DNA from: an uncultured Acetobacterium sp.
GTDB lineage: Bacteria > Bacillota > Clostridia > Eubacteriales > Eubacteriaceae
Direction: 5' to 3'
Assembly (NCBI RefSeq): GCF_963664135.1
Contig: NZ_OY760905.1
Location: forward strand, 1,426,001-1,490,000
DNA: 64,000 nucleotides
Position numbers and translations under genes: made by a program. Numbering within the stretch: the stretch's first letter is position 1; each line of letters starts with the position of its first letter. Under the pieces are notes generated by a model. It made no database searches, was not told the DNA's origin, and saw nothing but the letters and a program-made list of their open reading frames with translations. This document shows, piece by piece, positions 33,235 through 42,704 of the stretch.

Positions 33235-34491
33235 ATGACCTTTGACAGCTATGGCAATTTAACAGTGACGGGCGTTGCCGACTACCTTAAAGAAAAAGAA
33301 ATCTTCCCGGCCGACGCCAACCTTACCGTCGTGGATTTACACGCCGTTAAGGAAAGTATCGAGGGATTTGTTAATTTAATCTATCACGTTTATGACCAAT
33401 CCGGAAAATCCGTGATTATGAAGCAGATGCTTTCGATGCCTCGTTTTCGTATTGAAGACGAGAAAAACAACACCGTCGAGGACAGCAACCGCGGTGGCTG
33501 GACCCTGGATCTGGGCCGGATGCGTTCTGAAATTGCAACCCTGATTTTCTGGAACTCTGTGTACCCGGGCATTTGTCCCGAAATTTATCTTTTTGACGAA
33601 CCCGGTCGGATCATTGTGATGGAAGATTTAATGGAATTGAGCCTGCTCCGATTTGAGCTTTGCCGGATGGTAAAACACGGACACTTCACCAATAAAATTG
33701 GGGCGTTCTTTGCCCGAAATCTCTTTTACTCATCCAATCTTCACCTGACCAATTATAAAAAGTCCGAAGTGGAACGCTTTTTCACCAATCCCGAATATAC
33801 CGCGCTGGTTGAGTTCCTTTTTCATGAAAATATCGGCGTTTCCTGGGAACGCGATATGATTCCCGGCACCGCCGAAAAAAGAACCGCACTGGTGGATAAT
33901 CCTGCCATCCAGGCTGAATTCAAACGTCTGGAAAATAAATTCATGGAAGATAAAGAATGTCTCATCCATACCGACCTTCATAGCTCCAATATTATGATCA
34001 GTGCCGATGATGTCCGCATCATTGATGGCGAATTTGCCGGTTTCGGCCCGCTGGCTCAGGACTTTGGGCGTCTGACTGCCAGTTTATCCCTTAACTATGT
34101 TTCGTGGTTTGGCGATACCGACCGCACCGCTGAGGAAAAGGCCGATTTTCATAACTACCTGCTAACCACCATTGAGGATCTTTATTCCACCTTTCAAAAT
34201 GAATTTCGGCAACTGGTGGATACCCATCGGGAAGAAAGTTATAGTCTAAAAACTCTGGATGTGGAGGCCTATCTCATCGACCAACTCCAGAATGCTCTGT
34301 CTTATACCGGAGTCAACATCATGTCGCGGTTGGCCAACCGGGGAATCTGTTATGATCTGCTAAGACTCCCTGAGGCAAACCGATTGGTACCATGCTTATT
34401 GGGACTGGATATTTCCAAAGAGTTGATGCTCAATCACCGAAACTACACCACTATCAAAGAATATACCCAGTTACTGAAAAATCTGGTTTAA
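33235..34491 (+). CDS. phosphotransferase resembling S-methyl-5-thioribose kinase (MtnK)
   Basis: A 418-residue APH/choline-kinase fold protein. Segments shared with MtnK include NLIYHVYDQ, IVMEDL, NLFYSSN, FTNPE, the catalytic LIHTDLHSSNIMI (Asp of HxDxxxxN) and the magnesium loop IIDGEFAGFGPLAQDFG. MtnK phosphorylates methylthioribose at C1 in methionine salvage. Key differences (HTDLHSSN for HGDLHTGS, DGEF for DPEF) mean that another sugar or polyol is possible. The ATG at 33235 with AGGAAG is chosen over an in-frame GTG. It follows eutS-eutP on the same strand. Confidence 0.72.
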   Translation: MTFDSYGNLTVTGVADYLKEKEIFPADANLTVVDLHAVKESIEGFVNLIYHVYDQSGKSVIMKQMLSMPRFRIEDEKNNTVEDSNRGGWTLDLGRMRSEIATLIFWNSVYPGICPEIYLFDEPGRIIVMEDLMELSLLRFELCRMVKHGHFTNKIGAFFARNLFYSSNLHLTNYKKSEVERFFTNPEYTALVEFLFHENIGVSWERDMIPGTAEKRTALVDNPAIQAEFKRLENKFMEDKECLIHTDLHSSNIMISADDVRIIDGEFAGFGPLAQDFGRLTASLSLNYVSWFGDTDRTAEEKADFHNYLLTTIEDLYSTFQNEFRQLVDTHREESYSLKTLDVEAYLIDQLQNALSYTGVNIMSRLANRGICYDLLRLPEANRLVPCLLGLDISKELMLNHRNYTTIKEYTQLLKNLV

Positions 34492-34502
34492 CATTAACAA
34501 CT

Positions 34503-34542
34503 AAAAACCACTGTTTTCGCAAAACGAAAGCAGTGGTTTTTT
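34503..34542 (+). terminator. terminator after the kinase gene
   Basis: AAAAACCACTG pairs with CAGTGGTTTTT, extended by an inner TTTTCG/CGAAAG helix, then more T residues. Clear end of the eutS-eutP-kinase segment. Confidence 0.85.
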
Positions 34543-34584
34543 AATTTAAATAAATTTTTTGTACCCGGCCCCTCCTGATAGTCA

Positions 34585-34620
34585 GGTTCGTAGGAACGGT
34601 CATTGATCGCTCGGCAAACG
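34585..34620. repeat. degenerate REP-like repeat
   Basis: GGTTCGTAGGAACGGTCATTGATCGCTCGGCAAACG (split into two halves GGTTCGTAGGAACGGTC and GATCGCTCGGCAAACG) follows the family plan of the repeat at 37467, with substitutions. Confidence 0.6.
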
Positions 34621-34627
34621 TCAACCG

Positions 34628-35062
34628 TTAAATAAAGTACTCGCAATTACCCTTGGCATTATATTCCTTAACCAAATCAGCTAAAGTAATATGATCAACC
34701 ACATCTTCAATTGCTACTTTAATCTTCTTCCAGACATCAACCGTCACGCAGCGATCGGCCCGATCACAGCTTCCCGGTTCATCCAGACAGGCAACTGGTG
34801 ACAGTTCCCCCTCCATCAGCCGTAAAATCATCCCAACCGTATAGTCTTCGGGCGCATTTGCCAGTTGGTATCCGCCCTGGGAACCCCGGACACTCCGGAC
34901 AAATCCAGCTCTTGAAATCTGAGTAATAATCTGTTCTAAATATTTTTCTGAAATCTCCTGACGCTCAGCAATTTTTTTGATGGGAATATATTCCCCAGTA
35001 TTGTTAATCGCCAGGTCCAGCATTAGGCGCAAGGCATATCTGCCTTTAGTCGATATTTTCAT
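34628..35062 (-). CDS. Rrf2-family regulator with three conserved cysteines (IscR/CymR-like)
   Basis: A 144-residue Rrf2 protein: [18 protein letters not shown], winged helix with [35 protein letters not shown], then [19 protein letters not shown]. The three Cys are spaced C-x6-C-x5-C, close to the C-x5-C-x5-C that binds the Fe-S cluster of IscR. CymR, by contrast, senses cysteine through CysK. The gene overlaps cysK by 4 bp, so sulfur supply or Fe-S status is the probable signal; the cysteines favour cluster binding. Confidence 0.88.
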   Translation of the reverse strand: MKISTKGRYALRLMLDLAINNTGEYIPIKKIAERQEISEKYLEQIITQISRAGFVRSVRGSQGGYQLANAPEDYTVGMILRLMEGELSPVACLDEPGSCDRADRCVTVDVWKKIKVAIEDVVDHITLADLVKEYNAKGNCEYFI

Positions 35063-35991
35063 GATGAGTATAACCCCGTTGACAAGTAGCGTTCGCCGGT
35101 ATCTGGTAGCAACACTACAATGGTCTTTCCTTTGTTTTCCGGCCGTTTGGCAAGTTCTGTTGCTGCATATAAAGCTGCTCCAGAAGAGATTCCGACCAGT
35201 AAGCCTTCTTTTCGGGCAATGTCCTTTGATGTTTTAAAGGCATTGTCATTGCTAACCTTGATGATTTCATCATATACCTTGGTGTTTAACACCTTCGGAA
35301 CAAAACCGGCGCCGATCCCCTGGATTTTATGCGGACCCGGATTTCCTCCGGAAAGTACTGGCGAAGCTTCTGGCTCGACCGCAACGACCTGTACACCTGG
35401 CTTCTTTTCTTTTAATACTTCACCAACTCCGGTGATCGTTCCGCCAGTGCCAATACCAGCTACAAAAATATCCACTTCACCATCGGTATCGTTCCAGATT
35501 TCGATGGCAGTTGTTTGGCGATGGATTTCCGGATTAGCCGGATTTTCAAATTGTTGAGGAATATAGGCGTTTGGAATGGTTGCGGCCAATTCACTGGCCT
35601 TGGCGATGGCGCCCTTCATACCCGTTGCACCTGGTGTCAATTCCAGCTCTGCACCCAAAGCGGAAAGCAGATTACGACGTTCCACACTCATGGTTTCCGG
35701 CATCGTTAAAATAAGACGATAGCCCTTTGCCGCGGCTACAAAAGCCAAACCAACGCCGGTATTGCCACTGGTTGGTTCAATAATTACGGTACCTTCCTTA
35801 ATCAGGCCGGCCTTTTCACCCGCTTCAATCATCGCAAAACCAATCCGATCCTTGACTGAAGATAAGGGATTGAAGTATTCAAGTTTCGCCACCAGTTTTG
35901 CTTCCAACTCCAAACTTTTTTCATAATTGGATAATTCCAAAAGCGGTGTATTTCCGATTAAATCCGTTAGATTTTTTGCAATTTTAGCCAT
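35059..35991 (-). CDS. cysK: cysteine synthase (O-acetylserine sulfhydrylase)
   Basis: A 310-residue PLP enzyme that makes cysteine from O-acetylserine and sulfide. The PLP lysine is in [16 protein letters not shown], the substrate loop is [13 protein letters not shown], the phosphate loop is [15 protein letters not shown], and [12 protein letters not shown] is near the C-terminus. It is the first gene of a two-gene operon with the Rrf2 regulator, as in CymR-type circuits where CysK can be the co-repressor. Confidence 0.94.
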   Translation of the reverse strand: MAKIAKNLTDLIGNTPLLELSNYEKSLELEAKLVAKLEYFNPLSSVKDRIGFAMIEAGEKAGLIKEGTVIIEPTSGNTGVGLAFVAAAKGYRLILTMPETMSVERRNLLSALGAELELTPGATGMKGAIAKASELAATIPNAYIPQQFENPANPEIHRQTTAIEIWNDTDGEVDIFVAGIGTGGTITGVGEVLKEKKPGVQVVAVEPEASPVLSGGNPGPHKIQGIGAGFVPKVLNTKVYDEIIKVSNDNAFKTSKDIARKEGLLVGISSGAALYAATELAKRPENKGKTIVVLLPDTGERYLSTGLYSS

Positions 35992-36050
35992 TTCATTGCC
36001 TCATTTCTTTTATTTTAATTTTTCAATTCATATCATTTCTATATGTTTTT

Positions 36051-36079
36051 ATTATATGCCTCTGCCTTTTCTTTGTCAA
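36051..36079 (-). promoter_or_regulatory. consensus sigma-A promoter of cysK
   Basis: Minus-strand TTGACA, 17 bp, TATAAT. It starts six bases from the dnaJ terminator stem. The -10 to start distance is about 60 bp and includes A/T-rich sequence where an Rrf2 dimer could bind. Confidence 0.8.
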
Positions 36080-36084
36080 CTAAA

Positions 36085-36108
36085 AAATGCCGGATTTCTC
36101 CGGCATTT
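36085..36108 (-). terminator. terminator of the hrcA-grpE-dnaK-dnaJ operon
   Basis: AAATGCCGG / CCGGCATTT stem with a 6-base loop and a minus-strand T run. It lies 55 bp after dnaJ. Confidence 0.75.
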
Positions 36109-36133
36109 AAGACTTTAAATAAACACTCGTGTA

Positions 36134-36150
36134 GTACCGACACTTGTCAG
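36134..36150. repeat. fragment of the palindromic repeat (one end only)
   Basis: GTACCGACACTTGTCAG matches the left outer arm at the first nine bases, then diverges. A remnant or chance match. Confidence 0.35.
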
Positions 36151-36162
36151 TAACTTAATTTA

Positions 36163-37341
36163 TTACACGTCTTTTTTTGAATGATGTTCCTTTGCTTCAG
36201 CTTCTACCCGAGTCCAGAAACGTTTTCCTTCCGGATGCGCTTCTTCACCGGCAACCTTGGCATACTCATTCAAAGCATTCCGTTGATCTCGGTTAAGCTT
36301 ACGCGGTACTTCCACTTTAATGGTGATAAACTGATCGCCACGGCCATGGCCATTCACATTGGGAATCCCTTTTCCTTTTAGTCGGAATACTTTACCGTTT
36401 TGGGTTCCTTCTGGAATCTTCAGTTTAATCTTGCTGTCGATGGTGGGTACCACAATGCTGTCACCCAAGGCTGCCTGAGCATAGGTAATCGGCAGTTCAT
36501 AATAGACATCGTCATCGTTTCGTTTAAATAAGATATCTTCACGAACACTGATATAAACAAGCAGATCCCCAGTACTTCCATGGTTTGGTCCGGCATTTCC
36601 CTGGCCTCTTAATGGCAGAATTGAACCGTCATCCACACCGGCAGGTATTTTAATATTGATGGTTCGTTCCTTGGATTCAACCCCAGCTCCATGACAGGTG
36701 GCACAAGGTTTATCAATGATTTTTCCTTCACCATGACACTTGTCGCAAGTATGAACCTGTTGAACTGTTCCAAATGGCGTTTGTTGCCGCACATAAACTT
36801 GTCCAGAACCACCACATTGATCACAGGTCTTAACAGAAGATCCCTTTTCGGCACCAGACCCACCGCAAACAGAGCACTCTTCACTGCGTTTGATCTTAAT
36901 TTTCTTCTCAACACCAAAAACAGCTTCATGGAAAGACAGACTGATGTTGATTTTCATATCTGACCCACGGTTAGAACGTCGACCCCCTCGGGAACCGCCA
37001 AAGCCGCCGCCACCGCCGAAAGCGCTGAAAATATCCCCAAAGATATCCTCAAATCCGCCAAATCCACCACCGCCACTGAAGCCGCCACCGCCGCCGTAAC
37101 CGCCGGCATTGGGGTCAACTCCGGCATGACCATATTGATCATAGCGGGATTTTTTATCAGCGTCACTTAAAATTTCGTAAGCTTCGTTGGCTTCTTTAAA
37201 TTTTTCTTCTGCCACACTGTCTCCGGGGTTTTTATCCGGATGGAACTCCATGGCTTTTTTTCGATAAGCTTTTTTTATCTCATCCGGGCTGGATTCTTTA
37301 CTGACTCCAAGCACCTCATAGTAATCTCTTTTTTCACTCAT
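36163..37341 (-). CDS. dnaJ: chaperone DnaJ (type I Hsp40)
   Basis: A 392-residue type I DnaJ. The J domain (1-70) has [16 protein letters not shown] with the HPD that activates DnaK. A Gly/Phe-rich linker follows (about 76-125). The zinc domain holds four CxxCxGxG-type repeats ([32 protein letters not shown]), and then come the C-terminal substrate-binding domains. It lies 364 bp after dnaK, with a terminator and repeats between, so it may be less expressed than dnaK or have its own promoter. Confidence 0.95.
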   Translation of the reverse strand: MSEKRDYYEVLGVSKESSPDEIKKAYRKKAMEFHPDKNPGDSVAEEKFKEANEAYEILSDADKKSRYDQYGHAGVDPNAGGYGGGGGFSGGGGFGGFEDIFGDIFSAFGGGGGFGGSRGGRRSNRGSDMKINISLSFHEAVFGVEKKIKIKRSEECSVCGGSGAEKGSSVKTCDQCGGSGQVYVRQQTPFGTVQQVHTCDKCHGEGKIIDKPCATCHGAGVESKERTINIKIPAGVDDGSILPLRGQGNAGPNHGSTGDLLVYISVREDILFKRNDDDVYYELPITYAQAALGDSIVVPTIDSKIKLKIPEGTQNGKVFRLKGKGIPNVNGHGRGDQFITIKVEVPRKLNRDQRNALNEYAKVAGEEAHPEGKRFWTRVEAEAKEHHSKKDV

Positions 37342-37466
37342 AAATCTATTTCACCTCTTTAGAATCCTGAACACCAATTAAACAACTATTAATTATACCC
37401 TTTTAATGAAGATTGATAAAGTATTTTTTCGTGGAGAATGCATGTTTCCACAATCTGCATATTTGG

Positions 37467-37550
37467 GTTCGTAGGGGCGGGTAGTACCCGCCCACCAAAC
37501 GTTTGCCTATTTATCGACGTTTGCGGGCGATTGATAATCGCCGCTACGAC
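37467..37550. repeat. two REP-like hairpin units in inverted orientation
   Basis: The first unit is GTTCGTAGGGGCGG...CCCGCCCACCAAACG and the second is the reverse complement of GTCGTAGCGGCGATTATC...CGCCCGCAAACG. Each unit folds on itself and the two fold on each other. They fill most of the 364-bp dnaK-dnaJ gap; the rest shows no gene. Confidence 0.82.
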
Positions 37551-37649
37551 ATGCTCCACGAAACTTTTCAAAACGCTTACCCGCGTTTTGAGCCGTTCGC
37601 AGGCAGTCGCCAAATGTGAGCAAGCTCCCACATGGCTCGTTGCCTCCAC

Positions 37650-37678
37650 GAAAAAGAGTGGCAGCCGTGGCTGCCACT
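37650..37678 (-). terminator. terminator after dnaK
   Basis: AGTGGCAGCC / GGCTGCCACT stem with a 2-base loop, then TCTTTTTC on the minus strand. It should reduce transcription into dnaJ. Confidence 0.78.
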
Positions 37679-37705
37679 GGTTATTTACTGATGACTCAGC
37701 AAATC

Positions 37706-39532
37706 TTACTCTTTTACTTCCTCATATTCAGCATCCACAACATCATCATCGCCCCGAGCAGCAGCTTCTTGCTCTTCAGGTGTTTGTTTTGCAGCTGCTT
37801 CTTCATACATTTTCTGCGCTAATGGGTAGAAAGCTTCATTCAACTCTTCAGTTGCTTTGGTAATCGCTTCCGCATCTTCCCCTTCACTAACAGTTCGGAG
37901 GTTAGCGATCGCTGCTTCAACCTTAGCTTTATCTTCGTCAGAAACTTTTCCTTCCATTTCTTTTAAAGACTGCTCAGTTTGGTAAATCGTCGAATCGGCA
38001 ACGTTTTTAGCTTCAATTAAAGCTTTTAATTTTTTATCATCTTCGGCATGTTGTTCTGCTTCTTTTACTGCTTTATCAATTTCTTCATCACTCATGTTGG
38101 TAGTCGATTTAATCACAACATTTTGAGATTTTCCAGTGCCGATATCTTTAGCAGATACATTAACAATCCCGTTGGCATCAATATCAAAGGTTACTTCGAT
38201 TTGAGGAATACCACGTCGTGCTGATGGAATACCAGTTAATTGGAAACGACCCAACGTTTTGTTATCCTTGGACATTTCACGTTCACCCTGTAAAACATGG
38301 ATGTCAACTGCGGTTTGATTGTCCGCTGCCGTTGAGAATGTCTGGCTTTTCTTGGTTGGGATGGTGGTGTTACGGTCGATTAATCGGGTGAACACGCCAC
38401 CTAACGTTTCAATACCCAGTGATAATGGGGTAACATCCAGTAGTAATACGTCATGGACTTCACCAGCTAATACACCAGCCTGAATCGCTGCACCAATGGC
38501 GACACACTCGTCAGGGTTAATCCCTTTATAAGCATCTTCACCAGTAATGTTCTTAACCGCATCCTGAACTGCTGGTGTTCGAGTCGAACCACCAACCAGA
38601 ATAACCTTATCCAATTCATTTTTAGAAAGTCCGGCATCCTTCATGGCTTTTTCAACTGGACCAACCGTGCTCTTAACAAGATCAGATGTTAACTCATCAA
38701 ATTTAGCACGAGTCAGAGACAGTTCTAAATGCTGTGGACCCTCTGCAGTTGCGGTAATAAATGGTAAATTAATGTCCGATTTAATAACCGTTGACAATTC
38801 AATTTTAGCTTTCTCAGCTGCTTCTTTAAGTCGCTGCAGAGCCATCTTATCATTTTTAAGATCCAGTCCGTGAGTCTTTTTAAACTCAGCTGCCATCCAG
38901 TCGATGATTTTCATGTCAAAGTCATCACCACCCAGGTGGTTGTTTCCGTTGGTTGATTTAACTTCGAAGACGCCATCGCCAAGTTCCAAAATGGATACGT
39001 CAAAGGTTCCGCCCCCAAGGTCATAAACCATAATTTTGTCATTGGCATCTTTATCCAAACCATAGGCTAGCGCTGCTGCGGTTGGTTCGTTGATAATTCT
39101 TAATACTTCCAGACCAGCAATTCGACCGGCATCTTTGGTTGCCTGTCTTTGCGCATCACTAAAGTATGCTGGCACCGTAATAACGGCTTTGTTAACAGGT
39201 TCTCCCAGATAGGCTTCGGCATCTGCTTTTAGTTTTTGCAGAATCATGGCTGAAATTTCCTGTGGTGTATAGCTTTTATCGTCAATTGTTACTTTTCGAT
39301 CAGTACCCATATCACGTTTAATGGATGCAATGGTTCGATCCGGATTGGTTACAGCCTGTCGTTTGGCAACCTGTCCAACCAGTCGTTCCCCATCTTTTGC
39401 AAAAGCAACGACGGATGGTGTGGTTCTATTTCCTTCTGCGTTTGGAATAACTACGGCTTCTCCGCCTTCTAAAACGGCTACACAAGAGTTTGTGGTTCCT
39501 AAGTCAATCCCAATAATTTTTTCTTTACTCAT
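37706..39532 (-). CDS. dnaK: chaperone DnaK (Hsp70)
   Basis: A 608-residue Hsp70. Signatures: [38 protein letters not shown] and [14 protein letters not shown] in the ATPase domain; the linker [19 protein letters not shown]; the substrate-binding beta-domain and helical lid; and the acidic C-terminus ending DAEYEEVKE. Works with DnaJ and GrpE in folding. It is the third gene of the HrcA-controlled operon. Confidence 0.97.
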   Translation of the reverse strand: MSKEKIIGIDLGTTNSCVAVLEGGEAVVIPNAEGNRTTPSVVAFAKDGERLVGQVAKRQAVTNPDRTIASIKRDMGTDRKVTIDDKSYTPQEISAMILQKLKADAEAYLGEPVNKAVITVPAYFSDAQRQATKDAGRIAGLEVLRIINEPTAAALAYGLDKDANDKIMVYDLGGGTFDVSILELGDGVFEVKSTNGNNHLGGDDFDMKIIDWMAAEFKKTHGLDLKNDKMALQRLKEAAEKAKIELSTVIKSDINLPFITATAEGPQHLELSLTRAKFDELTSDLVKSTVGPVEKAMKDAGLSKNELDKVILVGGSTRTPAVQDAVKNITGEDAYKGINPDECVAIGAAIQAGVLAGEVHDVLLLDVTPLSLGIETLGGVFTRLIDRNTTIPTKKSQTFSTAADNQTAVDIHVLQGEREMSKDNKTLGRFQLTGIPSARRGIPQIEVTFDIDANGIVNVSAKDIGTGKSQNVVIKSTTNMSDEEIDKAVKEAEQHAEDDKKLKALIEAKNVADSTIYQTEQSLKEMEGKVSDEDKAKVEAAIANLRTVSEGEDAEAITKATEELNEAFYPLAQKMYEEAAAKQTPEEQEAAARGDDDVVDAEYEEVKE

Positions 39533-39655
39533 ATCTATTTCCTCCTGAAATTATTACTATTTTATTAAAACGAAAATTCCCTTGATGATTTATCAACTGA
39601 ATTTTCGGCTTAGTTTTTTTTAGGGTTTTTTGTTCGTTAATTTATTCTTAATTTT

Positions 39656-40231
39656 TTACTTATTACAAACCTTAACCATCGCTGGTCGAATAACTTTGCC
39701 TTTAAATTTGTAACCTTTTTGAAAGACATCAATAATATCCTGGTCTTCCTTTTCATCATCCTCGCCAACGGCAACACCATGGTGGAGGTTGGGATCAAAG
39801 GGACCTTCACAGACAATTTCTTCCAAACCTTCTTCTTTAAGCACATCTTTAAGCTGTTTAAAAACCATTTCCAGACCATCAATATAGCCTTTGGCTTCCT
39901 CACTGGCATCGGTTAAAGCTGCTTCAGCCCGTTCCAGATTGTCCATTACCGGCAACAGTTTGGTGGCAAAGCTTTCTGATGCAAACTGATACATTTCTGT
40001 TTTTTCTTTTTGACTTCGCTTTTTAAAATTTTCAAAATCAGCCTGAAGTCGAACCAAGCGATTCAATATGGCCTCATCCTCCTTTACAATCTCCTTTAAT
40101 ATGTCTTCTGGAGATGCCTCGACGACTGTTTCATCTGTTGATTCCTCGTCGGCAACTGTCTCTGCTTCCTCTAAAAGTGCTTCATCATTTTCTGTCATGG
40201 TTTCTGTTTTGATTTCCTCTTCTTTTATCAT
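39656..40231 (-). CDS. grpE: nucleotide exchange factor GrpE
   Basis: A 191-residue GrpE: an acidic N-terminal tail of about 50 residues, a long coiled coil (NRLVRLQADFENFKKRSQKE), and the beta-domain with VMDNLERAE, GLEEIVCEGPFDPNLHHGVA and GYKFKGKVIRPAMVKV. It releases ADP from DnaK. It starts 8 bp after hrcA. Confidence 0.95.
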   Translation of the reverse strand: MIKEEEIKTETMTENDEALLEEAETVADEESTDETVVEASPEDILKEIVKEDEAILNRLVRLQADFENFKKRSQKEKTEMYQFASESFATKLLPVMDNLERAEAALTDASEEAKGYIDGLEMVFKQLKDVLKEEGLEEIVCEGPFDPNLHHGVAVGEDDEKEDQDIIDVFQKGYKFKGKVIRPAMVKVCNK

Positions 40232-40239
40232 TTAATCAC

Positions 40240-41274
40240 CTATTTCATTAATAAATTTGAGATATGTAAATTTAACTCATTGCGTACGTAATTAAGGACC
40301 GATGAGACATTGTCATAGTTCATCCGAGTTGGTCCAATCACTCCGAAAGCGCCCATCATTTCACCATCCAACTCATAAGTCGAGGTAATAATACTAAAGT
40401 CTTTCAGATTTTCATTGTCATTTTCGCTGCCGATTTTGATTCGGATGACCCGGTTCCCATCACTGGAGGTCATCATTTCGGATAGTACCTGTTTTTCCTG
40501 AACAATGTTAATCAATTGTTTAATCTTGTTCACATCACTAAATTCCGGATAGTTGAATAAATTGGTTAATCCGGTGGAGTGAACTTCTGAAGCATCTTCC
40601 ACCAGGGCTTTTTTCAGATGGGGGATGATCTCATGAACCAGTTTACTCTCCGCTGGGGTCAATTCCTGGATCTGATCAATCAGATCGGAACTCATCTCAC
40701 TGAGAATGGTATTTTTCAGGAACCCATTAATCACATTAGAAAGTTTCAGTGCCAGAATGGTGTCAACTTCCTGGGAAAGGGTCACCTCAATGTTTTTGGC
40801 CATCCCCTCCTGAGTTACTACTACCATTAGTACCCTATTTTTAATTAAAGAAACAATTTGAACATGCTTACAATTAAAATTTGTAACGCGAGGTGCCAGA
40901 ACCACAGCGGTGTAGTTGGTTAGCTGGGATAAAACCTGAGCAGTATGTGACATCGTCGGCCCAAGTTCGGTATTGTGATCCAAAAAGCCGCGATGAATAT
41001 CCGTCCGGATCATTTTTTCGAGCTTTTGAACCTCCATGATTTCATCAACATAATAGCGATAAGCCTGTTGAGTTGGAATACGTCCCGAAGAGGTATGTGG
41101 TTGAACCAAGTAACCGAGATCTTCAAGATCGGCCATTTCATTTCGGATGGTCGCCGGGCTGATGCCCAGATTACATCGTTTAGAAAGGGTACGTGAACCA
41201 ACCGGCTCGGCCGTATTGATGTAATCACGGATGATTACTTCCAGTATTTTTTTTTTACGTGCGTTGAGTTCCAT
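40240..41274 (-). CDS. hrcA: heat-inducible transcription repressor HrcA
   Basis: A 344-residue HrcA: N-terminal winged helix (ELNARKKKILEVIIRDYINTAEPVGSRTLSK, split motif SPATIRNEMADLEDLGYL, QPHTSSGRIPT) and a GAF-like domain ending with GPTRMNYDNVSSVL. It binds CIRCE and needs GroEL to be active, so it releases its targets under heat stress. The CIRCE element lies 15 bp upstream of its start, showing autoregulation of the operon. Confidence 0.96.
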   Translation of the reverse strand: MELNARKKKILEVIIRDYINTAEPVGSRTLSKRCNLGISPATIRNEMADLEDLGYLVQPHTSSGRIPTQQAYRYYVDEIMEVQKLEKMIRTDIHRGFLDHNTELGPTMSHTAQVLSQLTNYTAVVLAPRVTNFNCKHVQIVSLIKNRVLMVVVTQEGMAKNIEVTLSQEVDTILALKLSNVINGFLKNTILSEMSSDLIDQIQELTPAESKLVHEIIPHLKKALVEDASEVHSTGLTNLFNYPEFSDVNKIKQLINIVQEKQVLSEMMTSSDGNRVIRIKIGSENDNENLKDFSIITSTYELDGEMMGAFGVIGPTRMNYDNVSSVLNYVRNELNLHISNLLMK

Positions 41275-41288
41275 GATTCACCTCGTTA

Positions 41289-41315
41289 TTAGCACTCACG
41301 ATAATCGAGTGCTAA
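41289..41315. promoter_or_regulatory. CIRCE operator
   Basis: TTAGCACTC-N9-GAGTGCTAA, a perfect CIRCE inverted repeat, between the promoter and the hrcA start. HrcA binding site. Confidence 0.97.
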
Positions 41316-41326
41316 CATCTGAATTA

Positions 41327-41355
41327 AATATAACACCCTATCCCTACTTTGTCAA
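41327..41355 (-). promoter_or_regulatory. sigma-A promoter of the hrcA operon
   Basis: Minus-strand TTGACA, 17 bp, TATATT, ending 11 bp before CIRCE, so bound HrcA would cover the transcription start. Confidence 0.85.
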
Positions 41356-41422
41356 CAAGTTTCTATAATAGCTTGCTCACCTTTTAAAGATTTCTTAAGA
41401 TATTTTTTCCACCTGATTTCAT

Positions 41423-42592
41423 CTACACAAATGCCGCAAATACGCGGTTTCCAAAGTCCTGTCCCATCGCTGTCAGCTTCAAAACCGACCCATCCCACTC
41501 CAGTAACCCTTCATTGATCAGGGAATTAATCGCCGTTTCATATTGGTCAAAAAAACTCAGACCAAAACGTTCTTTAAATAGATCATCCCGAATCCCGCCA
41601 AGTTTTCGCAACCCCAGAAACATCCAGTCACTCATGAGCTCGGCTGGTAACATTTCCGGCTCAAATACACTGGCTGATTTTCCTGATTCAATTAATTTAC
41701 AATAATCCAATAATTTATTGGCATTACCATATCGTTTTCCCTTAAAATAACCATGAGCACCCAGCCCAAAACCCAGATAGGGCACCAGTTCCCAGTATTT
41801 AAGATTATGTCGACTTTCATACCCCGGTTGGCAATAGCTGGAAATTTCATAATGGTCATAACCCTGTTCTTTTAAAAAACGGTCGATCGCCCAATGCATT
41901 TTTCGCTCGTCATCCTCACTGGGCAGATCCAGCTGTCCGGCATCTACCCAATTTGCCATCGGGGTGCCATCCTCTAAAATCAGACTGTAACAGGAAAGAT
42001 GAGTTGGCGAAAACGCCATCAGTTCCCGGACCGTTTCCATGACATCCTCAAGCTTTTGCCCCGGTAAACCATACATCACATCCACACTGAAATTATCGAA
42101 CCCAACGGTTTTTAAAATTTCCATACTGTCACTAAATTCCGCCTGGTTATGAATCCGGCCAAGAATTTTAAGTAAAAAGTCCTGCCAGGCCTGAAGCCCC
42201 ACACTGACTCGATTTACCCCCGCATTTTTATAGCGGCGGGCCTTTTCCAGCGTAAGCGTCCCCGGATTGATTTCGATGGTAATTTCCACCTTGTCCGTTA
42301 TTAAAAATGCTTCTTTTAATAACGCCAGGGTTGTTTCAATATAAACCGGCTCAACCGACGATGGCGTCCCGCCACCAAAATAGATGGTATCAACCGGTGT
42401 TAATGCAATATCTTTATTCTGCCCAGCAAAATTAATTATTTCCTGATACAGCGCTTTAAAATATCTGGCGACCATTTTTTCATCCTGGCATTCAAAAGAA
42501 GAAAAATCACAGTAAGCGCATTTTTTTACACAAAAGGGAATATGACAATAGATTCCCAGTTGTTCAGACTGATTGCTTTTTTTTACATTCAC
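41423..42592 (-). CDS. hemW: HemW-like radical SAM protein (heme chaperone / HemN-like)
   Basis: A 390-residue radical SAM protein: GIYCHIPFCVKKCAYCDFSSF holds the CxxxCxxC motif, then YFGGGTPSSV, VEITIEINPGTL, GVNRVSVGLQAW, DVMYGLPGQ and a HemN C-terminal domain. The presence of CDF followed by SSF (instead of the extra Cys of HemN) marks HemW, a heme chaperone, and not a true coproporphyrinogen oxidase. The GTG at 42592 follows GAGGTG by five bases. It lies 150 bp upstream of hrcA on the same strand, a known Firmicutes arrangement. Confidence 0.9.
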   Translation of the reverse strand: MNVKKSNQSEQLGIYCHIPFCVKKCAYCDFSSFECQDEKMVARYFKALYQEIINFAGQNKDIALTPVDTIYFGGGTPSSVEPVYIETTLALLKEAFLITDKVEITIEINPGTLTLEKARRYKNAGVNRVSVGLQAWQDFLLKILGRIHNQAEFSDSMEILKTVGFDNFSVDVMYGLPGQKLEDVMETVRELMAFSPTHLSCYSLILEDGTPMANWVDAGQLDLPSEDDERKMHWAIDRFLKEQGYDHYEISSYCQPGYESRHNLKYWELVPYLGFGLGAHGYFKGKRYGNANKLLDYCKLIESGKSASVFEPEMLPAELMSDWMFLGLRKLGGIRDDLFKERFGLSFFDQYETAINSLINEGLLEWDGSVLKLTAMGQDFGNRVFAAFV

Positions 42593-42704
42593 AATTGCAC
42601 CTCGCATTTTAAAGACTATTTTTCTTTTATTTATGTTATAATCATATGCTATAATCATAACATACAATCATGAAATAATCGAAGCTACAGAAAGGAAATC
42701 ATCA

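Noticed and set aside
42593..42704. Repeated ATAATCAT motifs between hemW and the phosphatase gene as a regulator site
   Set aside because: They can be explained as overlapping -10-like boxes of divergent promoters in A/T-rich DNA; no clear dimer site.
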